From NCBI GenBank assembly GCA_035606235.1, contig DATNFU010000035.1:1-49228 (forward strand): DNA of 49,228 bases. Reading direction: 5' to 3'. The position numbers were made by a program, and so were the translations under genes. Shown in pieces: positions 1 to 8,575 of this stretch. The notes beneath the pieces are model-generated. The model was given only the letters and a program-made list of their open reading frames with translations. It was not told the origin of the DNA and ran no database searches. Source of the stretch: 66-474 sp035606235 (GTDB lineage Bacteria > Pseudomonadota > Gammaproteobacteria > Xanthomonadales > Rhodanobacteraceae). Positions within the stretch are counted from its first letter, which is position 1; each line of letters begins with the position of its first letter.

Positions 1-219
1 CACCAGTTGAAGCGATCATGTTTGGTCGCGGGGGTCGGGGCCATCGTGTAAACCAGTCGCTATCCTGTCGAGTCTCGCGGTGATCGCCGCACGAGCAGCG
101 GCACCGCTGAGGGCGGCTGAAAAGAGGAGCAAATTACACCACCACCGAGCTTTTGCCTAGTGGGGCTTGGCACCCGGTTTGCAAATATGTGATCCGCACC
201 GGCGCGCGCGCGCCGAATG

Positions 220-1359
220 TCATCGCTTCTTCTTGCCGCTCTTGTGAGGGGCCTGGGCATGCGGCAAGCCACCCTTGTCGTAAGCCTCGTCGGCCTTGGC
301 GCTATCTCCGGCCAACACGTAGGCGTCACCCAGAAGCTTGTAGTGATCCTGGCTCGGTTTCACGATGCCCTTCTCCATGCCTTCCGCGAGTACCTGTGCG
401 GCCTTGCCAGCATTGGCCTTGGTGTCCTTGCCATCCAGCGCGATGTTGTAATACAGGCTGGCCATGTTGACGTAAGTGGTCTCGTCCGTGATTTGACCAT
501 TGGCGCGTGCACGCTCCAGCAGTGGCAGCGCCTTGTCGTATTCGTGCGCATTGGTATAGATCTGCACCACGTTCAACAACAGCTTGGCGTTGTTCGGATC
601 TTTGGCCAGCGCGGCTTCCGCCACCTTGCCTGCCTCGTCGTACTTGTCCATCGCAAAGTAACTCGCGATCAGAATCTGATCCCAATCCGCCTTGGGCTGC
701 TCGGTCATCGATTTGGCTTTCTGGATCGCCGCCACGGCGTCCGGATATTTCTCCAGCCGGTAGAGAATGTTTCCCTTCAGCGCATAGGCATCGGCGCTGT
801 CCTTGCGGCCCTGCTGCATCCATTGGTCGAGCGTGGTCAACGCCTGCGCATAATCCTCATCGGCGACATCCATTTGCGCCAGCGCATACAGGCCTGAAAA
901 ATAATCGTCGTTGGGCAACGAGTTCAGATCCAGCGCCTGCTTTTGCAGGACGATCGCACCTTTGGTGTCGCCGCTGTTGTATTTCAGCAGCGCCAGGCCG
1001 GACAGCGCCTTGGCCTTGACGTACGGATTATCGCTGCTGTCGGCGAGCGGTTGCAGATCCTTCTGCGCCAAGGCGGCATCGCCATTATTGACGGCGTTCA
1101 AGCCTTCATTGAGTGCGGCCGCGTCCTTGTCACCCGGTGGCGTTAGTTTCGGTTCCGGACGCGTTGCATTCGGATACTGGCTCGGTTGCGCCGGTTGGCT
1201 TTCCTGTTTTTTTTTCGTCTTCTGTGGCTGACCACACTGGTTGCGCATCATCTGCATGTCGGTGCATGACTGCTCAGCCATTTGCGCAGAAACGACACTG
1301 GACGAAACAGCCAGCACAGCGCACACGCTGTACGCCACAAGCCGTGAATCGAGTTTCAT
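220..1359 (-). CDS. Secreted tetratricopeptide-repeat protein
   Basis: 379 aa. The start is the ATG giving MKLDSRLVAYSV, preceded by a GAGGA ribosome site about 8 nt upstream; a longer reading frame upstream lacks such a site. Residues 1-26 look like a signal peptide ending VSA, so the protein is probably periplasmic. A low-complexity Q/K/P-rich linker follows. From about residue 90 to the end it is helical, with repeated A-x-L-x-L patterns such as ALAQMDVADEDYAQALTTLD and AYALKGNILYRLEKYPDAVA, typical of TPR units. The C-terminus is very basic (SGKKKR). TPR proteins are protein-binding scaffolds; no enzymatic motif is visible and the partner is unknown. It lies downstream of gyrB on the same strand but 220 bp away, so it may have its own promoter. 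Confidence 0.85.
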   Translation of the reverse strand: MKLDSRLVAYSVCAVLAVSSSVVSAQMAEQSCTDMQMMRNQCGQPQKTKKKQESQPAQPSQYPNATRPEPKLTPPGDKDAAALNEGLNAVNNGDAALAQKDLQPLADSSDNPYVKAKALSGLALLKYNSGDTKGAIVLQKQALDLNSLPNDDYFSGLYALAQMDVADEDYAQALTTLDQWMQQGRKDSADAYALKGNILYRLEKYPDAVAAIQKAKSMTEQPKADWDQILIASYFAMDKYDEAGKVAEAALAKDPNNAKLLLNVVQIYTNAHEYDKALPLLERARANGQITDETTYVNMASLYYNIALDGKDTKANAGKAAQVLAEGMEKGIVKPSQDHYKLLGDAYVLAGDSAKADEAYDKGGLPHAQAPHKSGKKKR

Positions 1360-1579
1360 GGAATCCTCGTGGGGGAGCGTCGTGCCGCGGCACGGGAGGA
1401 ACAATCAGATTAGCGCGGGCGCCACGCAAAGCTCAAGCTTCGGGATTGCCGCGTTGTCCTCCAGACAGCCAGACCCGCGATCCACCGCTGGATTTCGATG
1501 ATCTGCGCGGCGTGCGTGTTTGCCGAATCCTTGCCTGCACGCGCGGTGGCAGGCGTCGCTTGAGCGGCGCCCCGGCGAT

Positions 1580-3991
1580 TTACACATCCAGATTCGCCAC
1601 CTTCAACGCGTTCGTTTCAATGAACTCGCGCCGCGGCACGACCACGTCGCCCATCAAGGTGGCGAAAATCTGGTCGGCGGCAACCGCATCCTCGATGCGC
1701 ACCTGCAACAAGCGACGCGTATCCGGATTCACCGTGGTTTCCCACAACTGCTCCGGGTTCATTTCGCCCAGCCCCTTGAAGCGCTGGATGTTGCGGCCTT
1801 TCTTGGCTTCCTCGAACAACCACGCGCGCGCCTGGGAAAAATCACTGATCGGCTGGCTTGCGCTGCCGCGACGAATCTGTGCGCCTTCATGGATCAGTCC
1901 ATGCAATGCGCGCGACATTTCCAGCAGCGGCCGGTAATCGGCGCCCGTGAAGAACGTCTGCGGCAGTACCCACATGTGCTCGCTGCCGTGCTGGCCGCGT
2001 TTCAGCAGCAGCGCGGCGGGATGTTCGGCGATTGGCGCGCGCAATTCGAGCGTGTAGCGTGCGCGGCCCAATCCGCTTGAGTTGATGCGCGCAGTCATCG
2101 CGTCGATCCACGGGCGCATCGCGACGCTGTCCTGCCACAACGCGGCTTCCAGCGGTGCGTGATCAAGCAAGGCGGTGAAGAATGCGGCATCGCCGCGCTG
2201 GCCCAGGCGCGCGATCTGATCGAGCGCCGCCTGATACTGACGCAGCAATTTTTCCAGCGCTTCGCCTTGCACCGGCGGCGCGTCCGGTGCATAGCTCAAT
2301 TCGGCGCCTTCCACCGCATTGGCGATGAGATATTGGTTGAGCGCCGCATCGTCTTTCAGGTAAAGCTCCTGCTTGCCCTGTTTGATCTTGTACAGCGGCG
2401 GCAAGCCGATGTAGATATGTCCGCGCTCGATGAGCTGAGGCATCTGCCGGTAGAAGAAGGTCAGCAGCAGCGTGCGGATATGCGAGCCGTCCACGTCCGC
2501 GTCGGTCATGATGATGATGCGGTGATAACGCAGCTTGTCGGCGTTGAACTCATCCTTGCCGATGCCGGTACCGAGCGCGGTGATCAGGGTGCCCACTTCG
2601 GCCGAACTCAGCATCTTGTCGAAGCGCGCTTTCTCGACATTGAGGATCTTGCCTTTGAGGGGCAACACCGCCTGATATTTGCGATTGCGGCCCTGTTTGG
2701 CCGAGCCGCCGGCCGAATCACCCTCGACCAGGAACAATTCCGACAACGCCGGATCTTTTTCCTGGCAATCGGCCAGCTTGCCCGGCAAGCCGGCGATATC
2801 CAAGGCACCCTTGCGCCGGGTCAGCTCGCGCGCCTTGCGCGCGGCTTCGCGCGCACGCGCGGCGTCCACCACCTTTTCGGCGATGGCCCGCGCCTCGCCG
2901 GGGTTTTCCAGCAGGAATTCTTCGAGCTTGGTGTTGACCGCCTGTTCGACGACGCCTTTGACCTCGGAGGACACCAGCTTGTCTTTGGTCTGCGAGGAAA
3001 ACTTGGGATCGGGTACCTTGATCGACAGCACGGCGATCAAGCCTTCACGCATGTCATCGCCCGACAGCGCGACCTTGGCGTTGCGTGCCAACCCCGACTG
3101 TTCGATGTAGTTGCTGAGCGTTCGCGTCAATGCGGCGCGTAATCCGGTCAGATGCGTACCACCATCCTTCTGCGGAATATTATTGGTGAAGCAGAACACC
3201 GACTCCTGGTAGCCATCGGTCCACTGCATCGCCAGTTCGACTGTCGTGCCATCACTCTGCACGCTGAAATGAATCACGCTGGGCTGCAACGGCGTCTTCA
3301 GTTGCGCCAGATGCTGCACAAAAGAGCGGATGCCGCCCTCGTACTGGAACACATCCCGTTTGTCCACGCGCTGATCGATCAATTCGATCCGCACACCCGA
3401 GTTCAAAAAAGCCAATTCTCTCAATCTCTTGGAGAGAATGTCGTAATGGAACTCAATATGCGTGAAGGTCGCCGGGCTGGGCAGAAAGCGAACCGTGGTG
3501 CCGCGTCGAGTGGCGGGCCCGATCACCTTCAAGGGATACAACGGCTCGCCCAACCGATACTCTTGGCTGTGCTCCTTGCCATCGCGATAGATGGTGAGCC
3601 ACAGGTGCTCAGAGAGTGCGTTGACCACCGACACCCCGACACCATGCAGCCCGCCGGAAACCTTGTAGGAGTTGGCGTCGAACTTGCCACCCGCGTGCAG
3701 CACGGTCATCACCACCTCGGCAGTGGAGCGACCTTCTTCAGGGTGGGTGTCCACCGGGATACCACGACCGTTGTCACTGACGCTGACCGTGCCGTCATCA
3801 TGGATGGTGACGATCACTTCGTCACAGTAGCCCGCCAACGCTTCGTCGATGGCGTTATCCACCACCTCAAAAACCATGTGATGCAGCCCCGTGCCGTCAT
3901 CGGTATCACCGATATACATGCCGGGCCGCTTGCGGACGGCTTCCAAGCCCTTCAGTACTTTGATGCTGCTTGAATCGTAGATGTCGTTCAT
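1580..3991 (-). CDS. gyrB: DNA gyrase subunit B
   Basis: 803 aa, almost the length of the E. coli protein (804), so it carries the insert in the C-terminal part typical of gammaproteobacterial GyrB. It is the ATPase subunit of the type IIA topoisomerase that introduces negative supercoils. The GHKL ATP site is intact: E42 and N46 in EVVDNAIDEA, D73 in DNGRGIP, and the GLHGVGVSVVNALS lid region. The TOPRIM domain shows LVEGDSAGGSAKQ and the metal-binding TDADVDGSH. The C-terminal QRFKGLGEMNP motif that contacts GyrA and DNA is present. The start MNDIYDSSS is the family start; 13 extra in-frame codons upstream were dropped. It is last in the dnaA-dnaN-recF-gyrB order, 66 bp after recF. Confidence 0.98.
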   Translation of the reverse strand: MNDIYDSSSIKVLKGLEAVRKRPGMYIGDTDDGTGLHHMVFEVVDNAIDEALAGYCDEVIVTIHDDGTVSVSDNGRGIPVDTHPEEGRSTAEVVMTVLHAGGKFDANSYKVSGGLHGVGVSVVNALSEHLWLTIYRDGKEHSQEYRLGEPLYPLKVIGPATRRGTTVRFLPSPATFTHIEFHYDILSKRLRELAFLNSGVRIELIDQRVDKRDVFQYEGGIRSFVQHLAQLKTPLQPSVIHFSVQSDGTTVELAMQWTDGYQESVFCFTNNIPQKDGGTHLTGLRAALTRTLSNYIEQSGLARNAKVALSGDDMREGLIAVLSIKVPDPKFSSQTKDKLVSSEVKGVVEQAVNTKLEEFLLENPGEARAIAEKVVDAARAREAARKARELTRRKGALDIAGLPGKLADCQEKDPALSELFLVEGDSAGGSAKQGRNRKYQAVLPLKGKILNVEKARFDKMLSSAEVGTLITALGTGIGKDEFNADKLRYHRIIIMTDADVDGSHIRTLLLTFFYRQMPQLIERGHIYIGLPPLYKIKQGKQELYLKDDAALNQYLIANAVEGAELSYAPDAPPVQGEALEKLLRQYQAALDQIARLGQRGDAAFFTALLDHAPLEAALWQDSVAMRPWIDAMTARINSSGLGRARYTLELRAPIAEHPAALLLKRGQHGSEHMWVLPQTFFTGADYRPLLEMSRALHGLIHEGAQIRRGSASQPISDFSQARAWLFEEAKKGRNIQRFKGLGEMNPEQLWETTVNPDTRRLLQVRIEDAVAADQIFATLMGDVVVPRREFIETNALKVANLDV

Positions 3992-4057
3992 GCGGGACTC
4001 GGCGCGAGGGAAAGCTGCGCAAACGTGCAATTATACCGCACCAGGCCAGGTACCGGC

Positions 4058-5128
4058 TTAGGCCCTGCGCAGGACTCCCCGTTCCACGTGGAACTTTTCT
4101 GCATACTGTGTCGCGCTGCTCTCAGGGATGTGGGTGGCGGTCAGCCAGACCTGCACGGGCTGCTCTGCTATCCATTCCAGCACCGTGTGTTGGTGCGCAA
4201 TATCCAACTCCGAAAGCAAGTCGTCCAGACACAGCAACGGCCACTCACCACTGTGTTCCGCAAACAGGACTGCTTGCGCCAGCGCACAAGCCAAGGCTGC
4301 CAGCTTGGTCTGTCCTCGTGAAAGAAATTCCCGCCCCGGGGCGTGCTCGAATTCCAGCCTCCAGTCGGCATGGTGCGGGCCCAGCCGGGTGTAGCCACGT
4401 GCGATATCCCGATCGCGCTGTTCGGCCAGCAACAGGTCCAAGGCCTGGCCTTGGGGCCACCCTTTGCGATAATCCACGCGAGGCGCACCCAATTCCGGCA
4501 GCAGTACTCCGGCTGTGCGCGAGAGATGTTGCTCGAGCGCGTCAAAGTAGCTGCGCCTACCGAGCTCCAGCTTCTCGGCGAGTCGCCCGAGCTCGGCTTC
4601 CCAGAAGCCAAACTGGCCCGCGCCATTGCCGCTTTTCAACAAGGCGTTCCGCTGGGCCAAGGCTCGCCGGTAATCCCGCCACAGCGACAACCACGAATGT
4701 TCCACATGGAACACACCCCAGTCGAGGAATCTGCGTCGTTGTTCCGCGCCGCCGGTGATCAGAGCCTGACTACCCGGTTCGAAGCAGACCACCGCACAGA
4801 CTTCCAGTAAGGGTGCCAGGGCGGCTTTCGGCTCACCGTCGATGCGGATTTGCCACTGCTGCGCGCTTCGTGCCAAGCCGATGCGATGCCGGGCGGCGCC
4901 ACGGGTGAGCTCGGTATACACGTCGAACCCGGGCTGGCCGTACTCGATCAGCGCTTCACGCGATCCCGCTCGAAAAGAGTGCCCGTGCGAGAGTAGATAT
5001 ACCGCTTCCAGCAGGGTGGTCTTGCCCGCGCCGTTCGCCCCGATCAACCAGTTGAGACGCGGCCCCGGGGTAATCTCCACGGCTTGGAAGCAGCGCAGAT
5101 GGTGCGCCCGGAGCACATCAATCCTCAC
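4058..5128 (-). CDS. recF: DNA replication and repair protein RecF
   Basis: 356 aa, the usual RecF length. RecF is an SMC/ABC-like ATPase that helps load RecA at single-strand gaps through RecOR. The Walker A motif GANGAGKTT is at residues 30-38, and the ABC-type signature and Walker B regions appear late in the protein (LSRGQTKLAAL, then LLCLDDLLSELD). The start is GTG, with the purine-rich AGAGGGGA directly upstream. It sits 27 bp after dnaN, so the two are probably co-transcribed, as in most gammaproteobacteria. Confidence 0.97.
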   Translation of the reverse strand: MRIDVLRAHHLRCFQAVEITPGPRLNWLIGANGAGKTTLLEAVYLLSHGHSFRAGSREALIEYGQPGFDVYTELTRGAARHRIGLARSAQQWQIRIDGEPKAALAPLLEVCAVVCFEPGSQALITGGAEQRRRFLDWGVFHVEHSWLSLWRDYRRALAQRNALLKSGNGAGQFGFWEAELGRLAEKLELGRRSYFDALEQHLSRTAGVLLPELGAPRVDYRKGWPQGQALDLLLAEQRDRDIARGYTRLGPHHADWRLEFEHAPGREFLSRGQTKLAALACALAQAVLFAEHSGEWPLLCLDDLLSELDIAHQHTVLEWIAEQPVQVWLTATHIPESSATQYAEKFHVERGVLRRA

Positions 5129-5155
5129 TCCGTCCCCTCTTGCTGCGACTGCGCA

Positions 5156-6256
5156 TCAAAGGCGAAGCGGCATCACCACGTGCCGTACGTGCTCGTGCTC
5201 GGCACCTTGCAACAGGCAACTGGACTGCGCATCGCGCAATTGCAGACGCACACGCTCATCCGTCAGGGATGCCAGTGCATCAAGAAGATAGACGACGTTG
5301 AAGCCAATTGCCAGGTCGTTCACCGACGTTTCCGCTTCAAGTTCCTCTACCGCCTCTTCCTGTTCGGGGTTGTGGGCCACGATTCGCAGCTTGCCGGGGG
5401 TAACCTCCAGCCGCACGCCACGGTACTTCTCGTTGGAGAGGATGGCCGCGCGTTGCAAAGCTGACCGTAGCAGTTCCCGATCCAGGTGCAACACCTTGTC
5501 CGCGCCCAGCGGGATTACCGCCTCGTAATCGGGAAATCGACCATCGATCAATTTCGAGGTGAACACGACATCATTGCGACGTACGCGCAAATGATTGCGC
5601 GCGAACTCGATCGTGACCTCGCCCTCGTCGCTACCAAACAGGCCGAGCAACTCCATCACACCTTTGCGCGGAATGATGATCTGGCGCTGCGCGGTCACCT
5701 TTTTATCCAGCCGCGTTTCCGCAAGCGCCAGACGATGTCCATCGGTGGCCACGCAACGCAAGCCGCCATCGCGCAGATCCAGCAGCAAGCCGTTCAAGTA
5801 GTAGCGCACATCCTGATTGGCCATCGCGAAGGCGGTGCGCTCCATCAGCTCCTTCAAGGTTGCTTCCGGCAATGCCACCTTGTCGACCAGATCGATGCCG
5901 TCGATGGTCGGGAATTCTTCCGCCGGCAAGGTTGCCAGCGTGAAACGGCTACGCCCGGCGTGCACGGCCACACGATCCCCATTGAGTTTTATATCGAGCT
6001 GCGCCCCGTCAGCCAGCGCACGCACAATGTCAAACAGCTTGCGCGCAGGAATGGTGGTTGCCCCATCCTCACCGTGCTCGATGGCGACGCTCGCCCGCAT
6101 TTCGACTTCCAGATCGGTGCCGGTGAGGGTCAGCCGACCTTGCTCGACCTGCACCAGAAAGTTGGCCAAGACCGGTAAGGTCTGCCGCCGCTCGATCACG
6201 CCCACCACCTGCTGCAAGGGATTGAGCAAGGCTTCTCGTTGGATGCTGAAACGCAT
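5156..6256 (-). CDS. dnaN: DNA polymerase III beta sliding clamp
   Basis: 366 aa, exactly the size expected for a beta clamp. It forms the ring dimer that tethers DNA polymerase III to the template and is the docking site for many replication and repair proteins. The N-terminus MRFSIQREALLNPLQQVVGV matches the family, and the C-terminal HVVMPLRL closely resembles the conserved end (VVMPMRL) that lines the peptide-binding pocket. The AAAGGAG ribosome site lies about 12 nt before the ATG. The gene begins immediately beside the probable oriC, and its promoter must lie within that gap. Confidence 0.97.
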   Translation of the reverse strand: MRFSIQREALLNPLQQVVGVIERRQTLPVLANFLVQVEQGRLTLTGTDLEVEMRASVAIEHGEDGATTIPARKLFDIVRALADGAQLDIKLNGDRVAVHAGRSRFTLATLPAEEFPTIDGIDLVDKVALPEATLKELMERTAFAMANQDVRYYLNGLLLDLRDGGLRCVATDGHRLALAETRLDKKVTAQRQIIIPRKGVMELLGLFGSDEGEVTIEFARNHLRVRRNDVVFTSKLIDGRFPDYEAVIPLGADKVLHLDRELLRSALQRAAILSNEKYRGVRLEVTPGKLRIVAHNPEQEEAVEELEAETSVNDLAIGFNVVYLLDALASLTDERVRLQLRDAQSSCLLQGAEHEHVRHVVMPLRL

Positions 6257-6286
6257 GGCTGATCCCCGCTCCTTTACTTTGCAAGT

Positions 6287-6295
6287 TGTAGATAA
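6287..6295 (-). promoter_or_regulatory. DnaA box-like site 1
   Basis: TTATCTACA on the minus strand, one mismatch to TTATCCACA. It lies inside the AT-rich tract, 31 bp from the dnaN start, where it could serve both initiation and dnaN control. Confidence 0.55.
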
Positions 6296-6396
6296 AAAGC
6301 AGTAGTAGGTGCTGTGATTATCTTGAGAAGTAGGGAAAGGTCATGCGAAACATGCGCTTGCTCTAAAGCCATGCTGTTGGCCCATGTCTGGATCCC

Positions 6397-6405
6397 TGTG
6401 GATGA
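6397..6405 (-). promoter_or_regulatory. DnaA box-like site 2
   Basis: TCATCCACA on the minus strand, one mismatch to the consensus. A weaker relative (GACCCACAA) overlaps the next turn at 6409-6417 on the same strand. Confidence 0.6.
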
Positions 6406-6442
6406 CTTGTGGGTCGACACCACACTCCCTTGTTTGCACAAG

Positions 6443-6451
6443 TTGTCCACA
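6443..6451 (+). promoter_or_regulatory. DnaA box-like site 3
   Basis: TTGTCCACA on the plus strand, one mismatch to the consensus and opposite in direction to the other two. It directly follows a small inverted repeat CTTGT-ttgc-ACAAG. Confidence 0.6.
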
Positions 6452-6492
6452 CTTTACGAGTTCCCGAATCCCCAGTTTGATACAAGCCGCCC

Positions 6493-7800
6493 CTAGCCCG
6501 TAAGTATACGGATCAATTTATCCCAATCCTGATGCATTCGCGTGTCGTTGTCGCGTAGCGCACGAATGGTGCGGCAAGCGTGCAACACGGTGGTGTGATC
6601 ACGGCCGCCGAAAGCCTCTCCGATTTCAGGCAGACTGTGTTCGGTCAGTTCTTTGGCCAGGGTCATGGCCATCTGGCGCGGCCGCGCCAGTGAGCGCACA
6701 CGGCTCTTGGACAACAGATCCGAGAGGCGCACCTGATAATAATCGGCCACCGTCTTCTGAATGTTCGGAATGGTGATGGCCTGTGCATGCACGCGCAGCA
6801 GGTCGCTCAGGGTTTCCTGCACGAATTCCAGCGAAACCTCGCGGCCGAAAAAGTTGGCGCGTGCGGCCACGGTGTTGAGCGCGCCCTCGAGATCGCGCAC
6901 GTTGGTGCGGATACGGCGCGCCAGCAGCATCGCCACGTCTTCCGGCATGCGCATGCCGCGCGCCTTGGCTTTCTCGAGTAGGATCGCCGCCCGGGTTTCG
7001 AAATCCGGCGGTTCGATCGCAACACTCAGCCCCCAGCCCAGCCGGGATTTCAGCCGCGGCTCTAGATTCTCCACTTCCTTGGGGTAGCGATCACACGTCA
7101 GGATGATCTGCTGCTTGCCTTCGACCAGGGTATTGAAGGTGTGGAAAAATTCTTCCTGCGTGGTCTCCTTGCCGCCGAAGAACTGGATATCGTCGATCAG
7201 CAGCGCATCCACCGAGCGGAAGCGGCGCTTGAAATCATCCATGTTCTTGGTGCGCAGCGACTCGATCATCATGCTGGTGAAGCGCTCCGAATGCACATAC
7301 AGCAACTTCATGCCCGGATTGCACAGGCGCATCAGATTGCCGGCTGCCTGCATCAGATGGGTCTTGCCAAGGCCGGTGCCGCCATATAACAGCAACGGGT
7401 TGTAGGCGCGGCCCGGGTTCTGCGCAACCTGCATCGCCGCGGCCTTGCCGAGCTGGTTGGACTTGCCCTCGACGAAATTATCGAAGGTGTAATGCGGATC
7501 CAGATGGTGCTGGTGCGAAGTCTCGGGCGCGACGGTGCTCTCCCGCGCGTTCGCCGCTGGGGTAATCGAGCCGACTTCCAGCCGCACCGGAACGGCATGT
7601 CCCGCTACACTGGTGAGCGCCAGCTGTATCCTCGGCAGGTATTCACCGCGCACCATGTCCAATGCATAGGTATTGGGCGCGAACAGGTGCAGCGCCTGAC
7701 CATCCTCGCGTGCTTGCAGCGGATGCAGCCAAGTGTGCAGGGCCTGTTCGCTCAATTCGCCTTCGAGACGTTGCAGGCAGCGCCGCCAGAGTTCGCTCAT
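6493..7800 (-). CDS. dnaA: Chromosomal replication initiator DnaA
   Basis: 435 aa. DnaA is the AAA+ initiator that binds DnaA boxes and opens oriC. Domain I begins MSELWRRCLQRLEGEL. A variable linker runs to about residue 100. The AAA+ domain has Walker A GGTGLGKT at 140-147 and Walker B ALLIDDIQFF. The C-terminal DNA-binding domain carries the signature GGRDHTTVLHACRTI. The start was set at the family ATG; 35 extra in-frame upstream codons encode no conserved sequence. The ribosome site is weak. It is divergent from rpmH across a 211 bp gap and leads the dnaA-dnaN-recF-gyrB order. Confidence 0.97.
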   Translation of the reverse strand: MSELWRRCLQRLEGELSEQALHTWLHPLQAREDGQALHLFAPNTYALDMVRGEYLPRIQLALTSVAGHAVPVRLEVGSITPAANARESTVAPETSHQHHLDPHYTFDNFVEGKSNQLGKAAAMQVAQNPGRAYNPLLLYGGTGLGKTHLMQAAGNLMRLCNPGMKLLYVHSERFTSMMIESLRTKNMDDFKRRFRSVDALLIDDIQFFGGKETTQEEFFHTFNTLVEGKQQIILTCDRYPKEVENLEPRLKSRLGWGLSVAIEPPDFETRAAILLEKAKARGMRMPEDVAMLLARRIRTNVRDLEGALNTVAARANFFGREVSLEFVQETLSDLLRVHAQAITIPNIQKTVADYYQVRLSDLLSKSRVRSLARPRQMAMTLAKELTEHSLPEIGEAFGGRDHTTVLHACRTIRALRDNDTRMHQDWDKLIRILTG

Positions 7801-7919
7801 GGCAGCTCGGAGTGGTTGGGACGGTGTTGCATGACGCGCTCGCGAAACAAACGGCGAGTCTAGCATCCACGCGCGGGGAATCCCGGTCGCGCCAATTGAC
7901 CGCAACTACGCGGGTTAGC

Positions 7920-7948
7920 TTGACTGACGCACTCCGCACCCGTACCAT
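7920..7948 (+). promoter_or_regulatory. Candidate sigma70 promoter of rpmH-rnpA
   Basis: TTGACT (7920-7925), a 17 bp spacer and TACCAT (7943-7948). The -35 matches the consensus at 5 of 6 positions and the -10 at 4 of 6. It stands about 60 bp before the rpmH start in the divergent dnaA-rpmH gap. Inferred from sequence only. Confidence 0.5.
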
Positions 7949-8011
7949 CTCACGTCTTTTTTCACGCCTGTCGCGCGGGGCTTTTCCCGCGAAACGGCTT
8001 CGGAGATTCGC

Positions 8012-8146
8012 ATGAAACGCACCTTTCAGCCCAGCCGGCTCAAGCGCGCCCGCACCCATGGTTTTCGCGCCCGCATGAAGACCGCCGATGGTCGCAAGGT
8101 GCTGGCTGCGCGCCGCGCCAAGGGCCGCAAGCGCCTGATCCCGTAA
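8012..8146 (+). CDS. rpmH: 50S ribosomal protein L34
   Basis: 44 aa, very basic, with the L34 pattern MKRTFQPS at the start, R-x-HGFRARM in the middle and RRAKGRKRL near the end. It is a small protein of the large ribosomal subunit. A GGAG ribosome site lies 7 nt upstream of the ATG. It is followed 5 bp later by rnpA, the standard pairing, and is likely read from the promoter at 7920-7948. Confidence 0.97.
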   Translation: MKRTFQPSRLKRARTHGFRARMKTADGRKVLAARRAKGRKRLIP

Positions 8147-8151
8147 GCACG

Positions 8152-8532
8152 ATGTCCGGGCTCGGCCTGCCGCCGGCTGCGCGGCTGCGCCGCGCCGCCG
8201 AGTTCGCCGCCATGCGCCATGCGCCGGGCCGGCTGGATACCCGGTTTTTTCTCATCCGTTACCGCTACTCGGATGCGAGCACCTGCCGACTTGGCCTGGC
8301 GGTGTCGCGGCGCGTTTCCAAACGCGCGGTGGAGCGCAATCGCATCAAGCGCAACGCACGCGAATCCTTCCGACTGGTGCGCGCGCAATTGCCGACGTTC
8401 GACCTGTTGCTGATTGCGCGTCAGCCAGCGGCGACCGCGAGCAGCGCCCTGTTGCGCAAGGATCTCGATGCCGCGTGGTTCCGGCTGAAGCCGTTGAAGC
8501 CAGAGCCTGCGCCCGGCACAATGTCGAATTGA
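8152..8532 (+). CDS. rnpA: Ribonuclease P protein component
   Basis: 126 aa basic protein that helps the RNase P RNA bind and cleave precursor tRNA 5' leaders. The RNR signature is clear at about residues 53-71 (RRVSKRAVERNRIKRNARE), preceded by the CRLGLAVS strand. The start follows rpmH by 5 bp and has no strong ribosome site of its own, suggesting translational coupling. The tail after about residue 110 is proline-rich and unlikely to be conserved. Only 43 bp separate it from yidC, so the yidD gene often found here is absent. Confidence 0.96.
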   Translation: MSGLGLPPAARLRRAAEFAAMRHAPGRLDTRFFLIRYRYSDASTCRLGLAVSRRVSKRAVERNRIKRNARESFRLVRAQLPTFDLLLIARQPAATASSALLRKDLDAAWFRLKPLKPEPAPGTMSN

Positions 8533-8575
8533 CCCGCCGGGCCGCGGGTAACCGCGCCCATCAAGAGTCTCCCAA

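Larger units (their letters stand above)
6257..6492. other. oriC: Probable replication origin (oriC), dnaA-dnaN gap
   Basis: This 236 bp gap has no gene. It contains three 9-mers each one base away from the DnaA box TTATCCACA (6287-6295, 6397-6405, 6443-6451), an AT-rich stretch next to dnaN at about 6271-6299 that could serve as the unwinding element, and a second AT-rich patch at about 6313-6325. In Xanthomonas campestris the minimal autonomously replicating oriC has been mapped to the dnaA/dnaN gap, which supports this choice over the rpmH-dnaA gap; no box within one mismatch was found in the latter. Gene direction also diverges here: minus to the left, mostly plus to the right. Confidence 0.8.

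Noticed and set aside
1..219. Short frames at the left edge, including an ATG at 17-19 on the minus strand running off the window
   Set aside because: No ribosome site, only six codons visible, and no recognisable protein. No tRNA fold was seen either. Left unannotated.
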